A program made the position numbers and the translations under genes. From positions 2,666,001 through 2,730,000 of the forward strand of contig NZ_CP066126.1 of the NCBI RefSeq assembly GCF_020544465.1: DNA of 64,000 bases, in the 5' to 3' direction. The notes beneath the pieces are model-generated. The model was not told where the DNA came from. It searched no databases and was given only the letters and a program-made list of their open reading frames with translations. Below are positions 16,482-24,993 of this stretch, piece after piece. Each line of letters starts with the position of its first letter. The first letter of the stretch is position 1. Source of the DNA: Chromobacterium rhizoryzae. GTDB taxonomy: Bacteria; Pseudomonadota; Gammaproteobacteria; Burkholderiales; Chromobacteriaceae.

Positions 16482-17492
16482 CTAGCGGACGCGCGGCAGG
16501 AACAGCTCGGCCAGCATGCAGCGGCAGCTGCCGCCGCCCACCGCCTCTATGGTGGGAATGGGGTTGACCACCGGCTGCCCGTGGCGCTCCAGCGTTCTTT
16601 GCTGCGCCGGCGTGAAGCCGTTCCAGGCCTGCTCCGACATCGCGATCAGCGGCTGGCCGCCGGCGCCGCGCAGTTGCAGGATATTGCCGCAGAAGCTGCG
16701 CTCCACCTGGGCCAGGCTGATGTCGATCACCTCGTGGTGCTCGCTCAGCGCGCTCAGCACTTGCCGCCGCTGCTCCGGCCGGTGCAGGCTTTCGGAGCAG
16801 ATCACCGCGAAGCCCTCGCCCACGCTCATCATCACATTGGTGTGGTAGATGGGCACGCCGCGGCTGTCCACGGTGTCGAACAGGTGCACCGCTTCCAGAC
16901 CGCGCCGGCGCGCGTAACGGTAGAGCGCGCCCGGATGGCAGCGCTGCGAGCGCGCCGCGTACACGCGCTTGCGCGGATGGTCGAACACCATCACCCCGGT
17001 GCCTTCCAGGATCAGTTCCTCTTCCAGCGGATGGCCGGCCCACACCACTTGCTCCACCTCGTAGCCGTGGCTCAGCAGCAATTGGCACAGCTCCTCCACC
17101 CGCCGTTCCCGGCGGCGGTTCAGCGTGTGCATCGGGTAGACGTGCAGGCTGCCGTCCACGCTGGTGCTGAACCAGTTGTTGGGAAACACCGCGTCCGGGG
17201 TTGGATAGCCGTCCGGACTTTTTTCCAGCACCAGCACTTCGACGCCACGGTCGCGCAGCCGCTGCGCCATGGCATCGAATTCCGCCAGCGCCCGCGCGGT
17301 GACCTGGACCGGCGGCAGTTGCAGCCGGTGCTGGAACACATTGTCGGCGCCGGTTTGTTCATTGAAGGCGAAATCGTGAGGACGCACCATCACGACGGCG
17401 CGGGCCAATTGGCCTTGTCTGGCGCGGAGCCAGATGGGCTCCAGGTTTTCTTGCGCCGGCGCGTCGGCGGCGGCGATGGCTTGGGCTTGCAT
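16482..17492 (-). CDS. ctlX: Citrulline utilization hydrolase CtlX-type amidinotransferase-fold enzyme
   Basis: A 336-residue guanidino-group-modifying enzyme (amidinotransferase fold). It begins the conserved part with VVMVRPHDFAFNEQTGADNVFQ, carries PDAVFPNNWFS, the catalytic His in PIYHTNVMMSVG and the nucleophile Cys near the C-terminus in GGGSCRCMLAELF. CtlX family members are linked to citrulline use. The ATG at 17492 has only a weak ribosome site, and an in-frame ATG lies at 17522, so the start is uncertain. It lies in a cluster of arginine and methylarginine genes. Confidence 0.85.
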   Translation of the reverse strand: MQAQAIAAADAPAQENLEPIWLRARQGQLARAVVMVRPHDFAFNEQTGADNVFQHRLQLPPVQVTARALAEFDAMAQRLRDRGVEVLVLEKSPDGYPTPDAVFPNNWFSTSVDGSLHVYPMHTLNRRRERRVEELCQLLLSHGYEVEQVVWAGHPLEEELILEGTGVMVFDHPRKRVYAARSQRCHPGALYRYARRRGLEAVHLFDTVDSRGVPIYHTNVMMSVGEGFAVICSESLHRPEQRRQVLSALSEHHEVIDISLAQVERSFCGNILQLRGAGGQPLIAMSEQAWNGFTPAQQRTLERHGQPVVNPIPTIEAVGGGSCRCMLAELFLPRVR

Positions 17493-17595
17493 GGTGGGCG
17501 GCTCTTGGGTGGGGGTTCGCATGGCCGCCCGCGGGCGGCAAATCATTCTACTGACAGTACGCGTTGCGGCCATGCCGGAAACATGACGCAAACGT

Positions 17596-18711
17596 TCAAG
17601 CAAGCGACACGCGCGCGCCGGCGTCGGCCCGGCCCAGAATGCGGCACAGCTCCATGCCGGCCTGGGCGTAGCGCAGCGGGTGGCTGACGTAGAGCAGGCC
17701 CGCCGCCGGGCTGAGCACCGGGACGACCCGGTTTTCCAGCGGGTCGATCAGCTCCAGCAGCGGCTGGCCGCGCTCCACTTCCGCGCCGACCGCGCAATGG
17801 CGCAGCACCAGGCCGGGCGCGGGCGCGCTCACGCTGGTCATGCCGCGCCAGGTCCATGGCGCGGGCACCGGCGGCGGCAAGGCCGGCGCGGCGCCGGCGA
17901 TGTGGCCGCGGCTTTGCAGATAGGCGTACAAAGCCTCAGCGTCCCGCCGCGCCTGGCCGTGGTCCAGATCGCCCTGCCCGCGCAGCTCCACCGTGGCGGC
18001 CACGCAGCCCAGCGGCAGCGGATGCGCCGGCCCCAGTTCGCCGGCCAGCCGCCACCAGCTCTGGCCGCAGGATTCCTCGAAAGTCGTGCCGCCCGGCGCC
18101 TCGTTCAAGACCGCCGCGGCCACGCCCAGATAGCGCGCCAGCGGCTCCAGCGCCGGCCAGAACGGCGCGTCGGCGTACACGTGCAGCAGCGCCTGGCTGT
18201 CGCAATGCAGGTCCAGCACCAGATCGCTGTCCAGCGCCAGCCGGCTCAGGGCAAGGCGCAGCGCCTCCAGTTCCGTGACCGGGGTTTGCGCGTCCAGCGT
18301 GGCGCGCATCCGGGCGCGCACCGTCCGCAGATTGGCGGCGGCGGCGTCGCCAAGATTGGCTTCCAGGCCGGGGCGCAGCAGCGGGTGGAAATCGGTGAAG
18401 CGGCGGTTGAAGTTCTCGCCGCTGCGCAGTTCGAAACGCCCGGGCTGCTGCTGCAACAGCGCCTGGGCCAGCCCGATGGGATTGGCCGCCGGCACCAGCA
18501 CGATTTCGCCGCGCAGCAGGCCGGCCGCTTCGGCCTGGTCCAGCAGCCGGCGCAGATGGTGGATCACCAGCATGCCGGGCAGTTCGTCCGCGTGCAGGCT
18601 GGCCTGCAAATAGGCCTTGGGCCCGGCGCCGCGCCGGCCGTAATGCAGGCTCAAGAGTTCGCGCCGCATGCCTATGCTGGCCTGCGGCAACGCCTGGGTG
18701 ACGAGCTCCAT
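17596..18711 (-). CDS. Succinylglutamate desuccinylase/aspartoacylase (AstE-like) family protein
   Basis: A 371-residue zinc-carboxypeptidase-like protein. HADE near residues 40-43 supplies the first Zn ligands, NFNRRF the substrate-binding Arg region, and LDLHCD near 168 the next His. A C-terminal part (~285-360) looks like a lipoyl/barrel-sandwich domain (PAPGLVLRHCAVGAEVERGQPL), common in this family but absent from AstE itself. It could hydrolyse an N-acyl amino acid. The link with arginine metabolism is inferred from CtlX, DDAH and the transporter nearby. Confidence 0.85.
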   Translation of the reverse strand: MELVTQALPQASIGMRRELLSLHYGRRGAGPKAYLQASLHADELPGMLVIHHLRRLLDQAEAAGLLRGEIVLVPAANPIGLAQALLQQQPGRFELRSGENFNRRFTDFHPLLRPGLEANLGDAAAANLRTVRARMRATLDAQTPVTELEALRLALSRLALDSDLVLDLHCDSQALLHVYADAPFWPALEPLARYLGVAAAVLNEAPGGTTFEESCGQSWWRLAGELGPAHPLPLGCVAATVELRGQGDLDHGQARRDAEALYAYLQSRGHIAGAAPALPPPVPAPWTWRGMTSVSAPAPGLVLRHCAVGAEVERGQPLLELIDPLENRVVPVLSPAAGLLYVSHPLRYAQAGMELCRILGRADAGARVSLA

Positions 18712-18829
18712 AAAACGCCCTCCCTTTACATGTCATTGAAATATCAAAACCACGCTGGACGCGCCGCCTTGACACTGTCGGCGCCTGAGGCTCAAATCAT
18801 CAGGCAGCCCATCCATCCTGAAACCCGCC

Positions 18830-19303
18830 ATGAACGACAAGAAACCCAGCCTGGACCGTATCGACCTGAAAATCCTCGCCGCTTTGCAAGCCGACGGCCG
18901 CATGTCCTTTCAACGTTTGTCCGAGCAGGTCAACCTGACGCCTCGGCCCTGCCTGGAGCGCGTGCGCCGGCTGGAAAAAGCCGGCGTGATCCGCGGCTAC
19001 CGCGCCGTGGTGCAGCTGCCGGAACCGGCCTACCCCGTCATCGTGGTGGCCCAGGTGGCGCTGGCCGATCACGCGCTGTCGCAGCAGGCCTTCATCAAGG
19101 AACTGCAGCGCAGCGAGGCGGTGCTGGACGCCTGGCTGGTGGCCGGCAGCTTCGATTTCCAGGTGCGCGTCGGCTGTCGCGACATCCAGCAATACCGCGA
19201 GCTGGCCGAGCAATGGCTGAACAGCGCCGCCTTCAAGATCGACAAGATCATCACCATCACCGAGCTGCAGGAGATCAAGCGCAGCGCCGGCGCGCTAGGC
19301 TGA
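18830..19303 (+). CDS. Lrp/AsnC-family transcriptional regulator
   Basis: A 157-residue regulator with an N-terminal HTH (MSFQRLSEQVNLTPRPCLERVRRLEKAGVIRGY) and a C-terminal RAM ligand domain. Members sense amino acids. It is divergent from the AstE-like gene across a 118-nt gap and convergent with the ABC permease gene (9-nt overlap). It probably controls the surrounding arginine/citrulline genes (inference from context). Confidence 0.92.
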   Translation: MNDKKPSLDRIDLKILAALQADGRMSFQRLSEQVNLTPRPCLERVRRLEKAGVIRGYRAVVQLPEPAYPVIVVAQVALADHALSQQAFIKELQRSEAVLDAWLVAGSFDFQVRVGCRDIQQYRELAEQWLNSAAFKIDKIITITELQEIKRSAGALG

Positions 19304-20023
19304 GCGCGGCCGCAGGAACTTCAGCCAGCGGCGTTCCGCCTGACGAAAGCCCGCCAGCAGCGCGAAGGTGCAGCCCAGGTAGATCGCCGCCGCCATCAGA
19401 AAAGGGAAAAACGGCGCGTAGGTGGCCGCGTACAAGGCGCGCGCCACGCCGGTGACGTCCAAGAGCGTGACCGTGGACGATAAGGCGGTGGCGTGCAGCA
19501 AAAACACCATTTCATTGCTCAGCACCGGTATCGAGCGCCGCAGCGCGCCGGGCAAGACGATGCGGCGGATGACCTGCGCCCGCGACATGCCGAAGGCCTC
19601 CGCCGCCATGATTTCCTCGCGCGGGTAGCCGGCGAGCGCGCCGGACAGGATTTCCTGCGCGTAAGCGGCGGTGTTCAACACATAGGCGAGGATGGCGCAG
19701 AAGGTGGCGTCGCGGAACAGCAGCCAGAACGGGTCTTCCGCCTGCCAGCCTTCTATCACCCAGCTGAATTGCGACACGCCGTAATAGATCAGCATCAGCT
19801 GCATGAACAAGGGCGTGCCGCGGAAGAAATAGCTGAAGGCGGCCACCGCCCAGCGCAGCGGCGCCGGGCCGTAGACCCTGAGCAGCGCCAGCAGCACCGC
19901 CAGCAACATGCCCAGGCCGCCGGACACCAGGAACAGCTTGGCGGTGAGCGCCAGCCCGCTCCATTGGCCGCCCTCTCCCCATAAATAGCTGGGCAAGGCG
20001 CGCAGGATTTCGTCTAGCGTCAT
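19295..20023 (-). CDS. Polar amino-acid ABC transporter permease (HisM/ArtM-like)
   Basis: A 242-residue inner-membrane permease with the motif EAFGMSRAQVIRRIVLPGALRRSIP typical of HisM/ArtM permeases. It is downstream of the HisQ-like gene with a 10-nt gap. No ATPase gene follows: the next gene downstream is the convergent Lrp/AsnC gene, so the transporter must use an ATPase from elsewhere. Confidence 0.92.
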   Translation of the reverse strand: MTLDEILRALPSYLWGEGGQWSGLALTAKLFLVSGGLGMLLAVLLALLRVYGPAPLRWAVAAFSYFFRGTPLFMQLMLIYYGVSQFSWVIEGWQAEDPFWLLFRDATFCAILAYVLNTAAYAQEILSGALAGYPREEIMAAEAFGMSRAQVIRRIVLPGALRRSIPVLSNEMVFLLHATALSSTVTLLDVTGVARALYAATYAPFFPFLMAAAIYLGCTFALLAGFRQAERRWLKFLRPRSA

Positions 20024-20033
20024 CGTTTCCCCC

Positions 20034-20708
20034 TCAAAGCAGGCCGCGGCTGTAATGCAGCCTCAGCCAGCGGAACACCCCGCCGGAGGCGGCGGTGAAC
20101 AGCAAATAGACCAGGCAGACCAGGAAATAGAACAGGAAAGGCATTTGGGTGGCGCGGCCGGCCTGCTCGGCGAGCCAGGCCATGTCCTCCAGGCCGATCA
20201 GCGAGACCAGCACCGCCGACTTCATCAGCGCCAGCCAGTTGTTGTTGATGCCGGGCAAGGCGTGGCGCAGCATCCGCGGAAACAGGATGCGCCGAAACAG
20301 CCACCATGGCCGCATGCCGTAGGCGACGCCGGCCTCCAACTGGCCGCGCGGCACCGCCAGGAAGGCGCTGCGGAAGGTTTCGGTGTAATAGGCGCCGAAG
20401 ATGAAGCCTATGGTCAGCACCCCGGCCAGGAATTTGTCGAACTCCACCGCCGGCAGCCCCAAGGCCGCCAGCAGCAGATTGAAGACTTTCTCGCCGCCGT
20501 AGAACAGCAGCAGCATCATCACCAGTTCCGGAATGCCGCGGATCACCGTGGTGTAAGCGATGGACGCCGCCCGCAGCCAACGCGGCCCGAACAGCTTGAC
20601 GCAGGCGTTGGCGAGGCCGAACAGCAGGGCCAGCCCCAGCGCGGCCAGCGCCACGCGCAGGCTGAGCCAGGCCCCGCTCAGCAACAGGGGCAGATAGGAC
20701 GCCACCAT
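20034..20708 (-). CDS. Polar amino-acid ABC transporter permease (HisQ/ArtQ-like)
   Basis: A 224-residue permease, partner of the HisM-like protein. Features include TVIRGIPELVMMLLLFYGGE, YYTETFRSAFLAVPRGQLEAGVAYGM and LPGINNNWLALMKSAVLVS, all diagnostic of HisQ/ArtQ proteins for basic amino acids. GGAGG precedes the ATG. A 143-bp mobile-type repeat separates it from the binding-protein gene upstream. Confidence 0.93.
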   Translation of the reverse strand: MVASYLPLLLSGAWLSLRVALAALGLALLFGLANACVKLFGPRWLRAASIAYTTVIRGIPELVMMLLLFYGGEKVFNLLLAALGLPAVEFDKFLAGVLTIGFIFGAYYTETFRSAFLAVPRGQLEAGVAYGMRPWWLFRRILFPRMLRHALPGINNNWLALMKSAVLVSLIGLEDMAWLAEQAGRATQMPFLFYFLVCLVYLLFTAASGGVFRWLRLHYSRGLL

Positions 20709-20809
20709 GGCCGCCCTCCTTGGGGAAGCGGCCGGCGGGCGCCGGCCGGGGGTGGATAGGGATGGAAGCGGTACGCACGCCGCGCAGCAGACGATGAACT
20801 GGCTCTATA

Positions 20810-20952
20810 GAGCCTGTTCAAAGTCTCGCGAGCTAAGGCGAGGCAAGGCGAAAACAGCTGAGAAAGCGGAATGTACGCGTGGTACATGAGCATTTCGAAG
20901 CGGTACTCACCGTGCCACGTCTCACGAAGCGCAGCAGACATTGAACAGGTGC
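20810..20952 (-). repeat. MITE-like element, copy A (143 bp)
   Basis: Non-coding element with terminal inverted repeats GAGCCTGTTCAAAGTC (left) and the complement of GACATTGAACAGGTGC (right), and a central dyad around TGTAC/GTACA. Flanks are ATA (left) and TTA (right); the right TTA (20953-20955) is the stop codon of the binding-protein gene. It lies inside the binding-protein/permease operon. Confidence 0.85.
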
Positions 20953-21711
20953 TTAGTGGTAGATATCGAAGCCGAAGTACTTCTTGCGTATCCCCTCGTA
21001 CACCCCGTTGGCGCGGATGGCGGCGATGGCGCGGTTGATCGCCGCCTTCAGTTCCGGATCGTTCTTGCGCACCGCGACGGCCACCGGATTGGACTCGCCC
21101 AGCTTGGGACCGGCGAAGGCGAACTGCCGGCCGCGCTCAGTGCGCAGAAAGCTGGTCTCGGCCTGGATATTGTCCTGCAAGGCGGCGTCGATGCGGCCGG
21201 AGGCCAGGTCCAGGTAGACATTGTCCTGGTTGGCGTAGGTGACGATCTTGACCTTGCCGCCGCCCCAGTTGGCCTTGGCGTACTGCTCGTGCACCGAACC
21301 GGACTGCACGCCCACGGTCTTGCCGGCCAGCGACTGCGGCGTGGGCCGCAGCGGGCTGCCCTTGCGCGCCACCAGCTGCGAGGCGGACGCGTAGTATTTG
21401 TCGCTGAAATCCACCTGCTTCCGCCGCTCCGCCGTCACGTTGAGCGAGGCGATGACGGCATCGAACTTATTGGCGTTGAGCGCCGCTATCATGCTGTCGA
21501 ACGGCTGCTTGACGAAAACGCAGCGGGCCTTGAGTTCGGCGCAGACGGCTTTGGCGATGTCCGGATCGAAGCCGGTGATCTCGCCGTTGGGCGCCAGCAC
21601 GTCGAAGGGCGGGTAGCCGCCATCCACGCCCCAGCGGATTTGCTTGATGTCCTTGGCCAGCGACGGGCCGGCGCTCAGCGCCAGCAAGAGCGCGATGCTG
21701 ATGGTTTTCAT
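20953..21711 (-). CDS. Polar amino-acid ABC transporter substrate-binding protein (HisJ/ArgT-like)
   Basis: A 252-residue periplasmic binding protein with signal peptide ~1-19 (LLALSAGPSLAK) and the family landmarks YPPFDV, ITGFDPDIAKAVC, IASLNVTAERRKQVDFSDKYY and GVQSGSVHEQY. It most resembles lysine/arginine/ornithine-binding proteins. Its TAA stop coincides with the right flanking triplet of repeat copy A. A 39-bp miniature of the same repeat lies just upstream of its ribosome site. Confidence 0.93.
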   Translation of the reverse strand: MKTISIALLLALSAGPSLAKDIKQIRWGVDGGYPPFDVLAPNGEITGFDPDIAKAVCAELKARCVFVKQPFDSMIAALNANKFDAVIASLNVTAERRKQVDFSDKYYASASQLVARKGSPLRPTPQSLAGKTVGVQSGSVHEQYAKANWGGGKVKIVTYANQDNVYLDLASGRIDAALQDNIQAETSFLRTERGRQFAFAGPKLGESNPVAVAVRKNDPELKAAINRAIAAIRANGVYEGIRKKYFGFDIYH

Positions 21712-21726
21712 CTGGTTTCTCCTTGA

Positions 21727-21765
21727 GAGCCTGTTCCTCGCCGGCTCAGCGTCGGCGACAGGTTC
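21727..21765. repeat. Miniature 39-bp derivative of the MITE with TGA target duplication
   Basis: Ends GAGCCTGTTC and GACAGGTTC form an inverted repeat matching the termini of the 143-bp elements, with only about 20 bp inside. It is flanked on both sides by TGA (21724-21726, 21766-21768), a TNA-type target duplication. Confidence 0.7.
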
Positions 21766-21816
21766 TGAATCTTCCCGGCTCTGCGGCCGGTGGCGAATGA
21801 AACGGCGCTGCTTTTA

Positions 21817-21959
21817 GAACGTGTTTATGATCTAGCGAGCTAGAGCGAGACAAGGCGAAAACGGCTGAAAAAGCGGAGTGTACACACGGTACATGAGCAT
21901 TTTGAAGCCGTACTCACTGTGTGACGCTCCACGACGCGCAGCAGATCGTAAACAGGTTC
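21817..21959 (-). repeat. MITE-like element, copy B (143 bp)
   Basis: Termini GAACGTGTTTATGATC and the complement of GATCGTAAACAGGTTC, flanked by TTA on both sides (21814-21816, 21960-21962). The right TTA is the stop codon of ddaH. It is in the same orientation as copies A and C and closely similar to them. Confidence 0.9.
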
Positions 21960-22721
21960 TTAGAAACGCAGGGACATGCAGGTCAAGCCCCCGTCCATCT
22001 TGCGGATTTCGCTGGTGTCGGTCTCGATGATGGGCAGGCCCAGGGTCTTCAGCTTGCGCAGAGTGTCCGGGTAGCCGCTGGGCGTGATCAGGGTGTCGTT
22101 GATCCACAGGGTGTTGCCGGCGTACTCCTCGTCCCTGGCCAGCACGATCTGCTGATAGCCGTGGAACACCGGATCGTCGGCGCGGTCTTCGGACAGGATC
22201 AGTGTGTTGCGGCCCACGTAGTTGACGATGGATTTCAGATGCAGGCCGGCGCTGACTTCCACCGCGGTGACGACATAGCCGAACTTTTCCACCGCGGCGG
22301 CGAACTGGCTGACCCCGGCCTCGTTGGTGCGGCTGGTCAGGCCCACGAAGAAACGCTTGTCTATCATCAGCACGTCGCCGCCGTCCATGCGCGCGTCGCC
22401 GTCCATCGATACGGCGTGGCGGAAGCGGGACACCAGCGGCGCGATGCTGCGCACCTCGCCGCGGCGAGACGGCGCGCCGGGTTGGGTGAGCACCGCCAGT
22501 TCCGGCATCAGCACCGCGGTGTCTTCAACGAAATGGGCGTCGGGATAATCGGGCTGGGCCGGCAGCGTGCTGACGGTCAGGCCCAGGCTCAGCAGAATGT
22601 CCACGTAGTCGCGGAACTGGGCGCGGGTCAGCGCCGGGTCCGGCGCGCCGATATCGGCGGTGGTCAGGCCGCCGGCCACGGTGTCGGCCGGCAAACGGGT
22701 GATCGCGTGGGTGAAATGCAT
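21960..22721 (-). CDS. ddaH: Dimethylargininase (NG,NG-dimethylarginine dimethylaminohydrolase, DDAH)
   Basis: A 253-residue enzyme, close to the 254 residues of the Pseudomonas protein. It hydrolyses methylated arginines to citrulline and methylamines. Visible signatures are YPDAHFVEDTAVL, DGGDVLMI, SAGLHLKSIV with the catalytic His and the nucleophile Cys in GGLTCMSLRF four to five residues from the end. AAGGAG precedes the ATG. It completes a local set acting on guanidino compounds (CtlX, AstE-like, transporter). Confidence 0.93.
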   Translation of the reverse strand: MHFTHAITRLPADTVAGGLTTADIGAPDPALTRAQFRDYVDILLSLGLTVSTLPAQPDYPDAHFVEDTAVLMPELAVLTQPGAPSRRGEVRSIAPLVSRFRHAVSMDGDARMDGGDVLMIDKRFFVGLTSRTNEAGVSQFAAAVEKFGYVVTAVEVSAGLHLKSIVNYVGRNTLILSEDRADDPVFHGYQQIVLARDEEYAGNTLWINDTLITPSGYPDTLRKLKTLGLPIIETDTSEIRKMDGGLTCMSLRF

Positions 22722-23003
22722 GGGCAGGCTCCTTGGTCGGGCGGCCCGGCAAGCGAATGATTGCCGGGGACGGCGCGGGGCCGTTCTCGCTCGAACCATT
22801 CTAGGCAGCGCCCCTTGCGGGTGTCGGCCGTATGCGGCGGCCGGCACAGCCGGTTTCGGCTGTTTTCCGGCCCAATACAGCCGTTTGCGCGGCCCGCCGC
22901 GGGGGGCGGCGGCGGCAGGATTTTGCTAAACTATCCCAACTACCAGTCGTCCAAAACCGGTATTTGCTTGAAATTGAGCATATCCATGCACAGGCGAGCC
23001 CAT

Positions 23004-23912
23004 ATGCCGTATATCAAACTCTCCATCCTCCTCGTTTTCGCGCTCTGTACCGTCTACATCCACTATCGCGGCCGCCAACGTCTGGGTTTCTGGCGGCAGT
23101 TGACCGATCACTCCACCTTCATGGCGCCGATCAACTGCTTCTGCTACTTGTTCTCCACCTTGCCGGCCCGCCCCTATTTGCCCTTGCAACAGTTTCCGGA
23201 ATTGCGGACGCTGAACGACAACTGGCAGCGCATCCGCACCGAGGCGCTGGCCCTGTCCGACGGCGGCGCGATCAAGGCCTCCGACCGTTACGACGATCTG
23301 GGCTTCAATTCCTTCTTCAAAACCGGCTGGAAGCGCTTCTATCTCAAGTGGTACGACCAGCCGCACCCGTCCGCGGCCAAGCTGTGTCCGTACACCACCG
23401 CCTTGCTGGAGGGCATTCCCACGGTGAAGGCGGCGATGTTCGCCAGCCTGCCGCCGGGCAGCCGCCTGGTGCGCCACCGCGACCCCTTCGCCGGATCGGT
23501 GCGCTTCCACCTGGGCCTGTCCACGCCGCAAAGCGAGGCCTGCTACATCGAGGTGGACGGCGAGCGCTATAGCTGGCGCGACGGCGAGGCGGTGCTGTTC
23601 GACGAAACCTATTTGCACCACGCCGAAAACGCCACCAAGCACCAGCGCATCATCCTGTTCTGCGATATCGAACGGCCGATGCGCTTCCGGCTCGCCGCCT
23701 GGTTCAACCGCCAGCTCAGCCGCCTGCTGCTGGGCGCCGCCAGCGCCCCCAATCAGGACGGGGACCGCACCGGCGCGCTCAACCGCCTGTTCCGCTATGT
23801 GCAGGCGGTGCGGCTGTTCGGCAAGCGCATCAAGGCGCAGAGCCGCCTCGGCTATTACGCGCTGAAATGGCTGTTGTTCGGCGGCTTGTTGCTGGGCTGG
23901 CTGCTGAGTTGA
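23004..23912 (+). CDS. LpxO-like lipid A hydroxylase (aspartyl/asparaginyl beta-hydroxylase family)
   Basis: A 302-residue membrane-anchored Fe(II)/2-oxoglutarate dioxygenase. An N-terminal membrane helix (~1-20) is followed by the double-stranded beta-helix with the iron motif HRD in LVRHRDPFAGSVRFHLG and the second His in YLHHAEN; an Arg for 2-oxoglutarate lies in HQRIILFCDIERP. Length and layout match LpxO, which 2-hydroxylates a lipid A acyl chain. C-terminal hydrophobic end present. An ATG 18 nt upstream (22986) is an alternative start. Confidence 0.88.
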   Translation: MPYIKLSILLVFALCTVYIHYRGRQRLGFWRQLTDHSTFMAPINCFCYLFSTLPARPYLPLQQFPELRTLNDNWQRIRTEALALSDGGAIKASDRYDDLGFNSFFKTGWKRFYLKWYDQPHPSAAKLCPYTTALLEGIPTVKAAMFASLPPGSRLVRHRDPFAGSVRFHLGLSTPQSEACYIEVDGERYSWRDGEAVLFDETYLHHAENATKHQRIILFCDIERPMRFRLAAWFNRQLSRLLLGAASAPNQDGDRTGALNRLFRYVQAVRLFGKRIKAQSRLGYYALKWLLFGGLLLGWLLS

Positions 23913-23918
23913 GCCGCC

Positions 23919-24902
23919 CTATAAACTGAAGAAGGCCCGCGCATTGTCCGCCAGCAGCCGCCGGCGGACCTCGGCGTCCGCCACCGTCTCGCGGATCAGG
24001 CCGCCCACCGTCTGCTCGCCCAGCGGAAAAGGCGCGTCCGAGCCCAGCATCACCCGCTCCGCGCCCATGGTGTCGATCAATAGCCGCAGCGCGCCGGGAT
24101 CGAACACCGCGGAATCCACGTAAAACCGGTCCAGATAGCTGGACGGCCGCCGCGGACAGTCTTCGCGCACGATGTCGCGCTGCTCCCAGGCGTTGTCCAC
24201 CCGGCCCAATAGATAGGCGAAGCTGCCGCCGCCGTGGGCGAAGCAGATTTTCAGGCTGGCCGGCAGGCGTTCGAAAGCGCCGGACAGGATGAGCGACAGG
24301 ATGGCCAGCTGGGTTTCCGCCGGCATCGACACCAGCCAGGGCAGCATCCAGCGCTTCATCCGCGCGCCGGCGCCCATCATGTCCCATGGATGCACCAGCA
24401 GCGGGATGTTCTCGGCCGCGCAATGACTGAGAAACGTCAGCAGGCCCGCGTCGTCCAGATCCCGCTCGCCGACGTGGTTGCCGATCTGCACGCCGATGTG
24501 GCCGGCGTCGCGGGCGCGGCTGGCTTCGCGGCAGGCGGCGTCCACGTCCTGCAAGGGCACTTGCGCCAGCACTTTCAAGCGTTGCGGCGCGATGGCCGCC
24601 ATGTCCAGCGCACGGTCGTTCATCAGCTGCGCCCACGGCAAGGCGCGTTCTATCGGCGCGGCGTAGGCGAACATCACCGGCGTCGCGCACATGATCTGGA
24701 TGTCTATGCCCTGCTCGTCCAGCCAGGCCAGCCGGCGCGCGCCGTCCCAAAGCGCGTCGTGCACCGGCCGGAACGGCTGCTCGCCCACCATGATCTGCCC
24801 GTTGCGGCCGGAGGTCTCCAGCCAGGGCCCGCGCCGCGGGTCCAGCCGGGCCGCCTCGGCCTGGCTGATCCGCGGGAAGAAATGGGAGTGGATGTCTATC
24901 AT
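23919..24902 (-). CDS. 2-amino-3-carboxymuconate-6-semialdehyde decarboxylase (ACMSD)
   Basis: A 327-residue amidohydrolase-superfamily decarboxylase. Metal ligands are HSH near residue 4-6 (MIDIHSHFFP), His in LLVHPWDMMG, His in CFAHGGGSFAY and Asp in LGSDAPFPLG. It converts the ring-opened product of 3-hydroxyanthranilate to 2-aminomuconate semialdehyde. It is the last gene of the operon; HAAO, the preceding step, is just upstream. Confidence 0.93.
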   Translation of the reverse strand: MIDIHSHFFPRISQAEAARLDPRRGPWLETSGRNGQIMVGEQPFRPVHDALWDGARRLAWLDEQGIDIQIMCATPVMFAYAAPIERALPWAQLMNDRALDMAAIAPQRLKVLAQVPLQDVDAACREASRARDAGHIGVQIGNHVGERDLDDAGLLTFLSHCAAENIPLLVHPWDMMGAGARMKRWMLPWLVSMPAETQLAILSLILSGAFERLPASLKICFAHGGGSFAYLLGRVDNAWEQRDIVREDCPRRPSSYLDRFYVDSAVFDPGALRLLIDTMGAERVMLGSDAPFPLGEQTVGGLIRETVADAEVRRRLLADNARAFFSL

Positions 24903-24936
24903 GGCTGCGTTTCTCGGTTAATTAAGCTTGCTTCAA

Positions 24937-24972
24937 GAATCGGTTCCCGTCTTGCGAGCTAGGGCGGGAACG
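24937..24972 (-). repeat. Decayed left half of the MITE family
   Basis: GAATCGGTTCCCGTCTTGCG followed by AGCTAGGGCGGGAACG resembles the first ~36 bp of the intact elements (GAACGTGTTTACGATCTCGCGAGCTAAGGCGAGAC). No matching right end is found before the HAAO gene, so this is a remnant. Confidence 0.55.
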
Positions 24973-24993
24973 CGGCGGTCATGGAACGGACGC

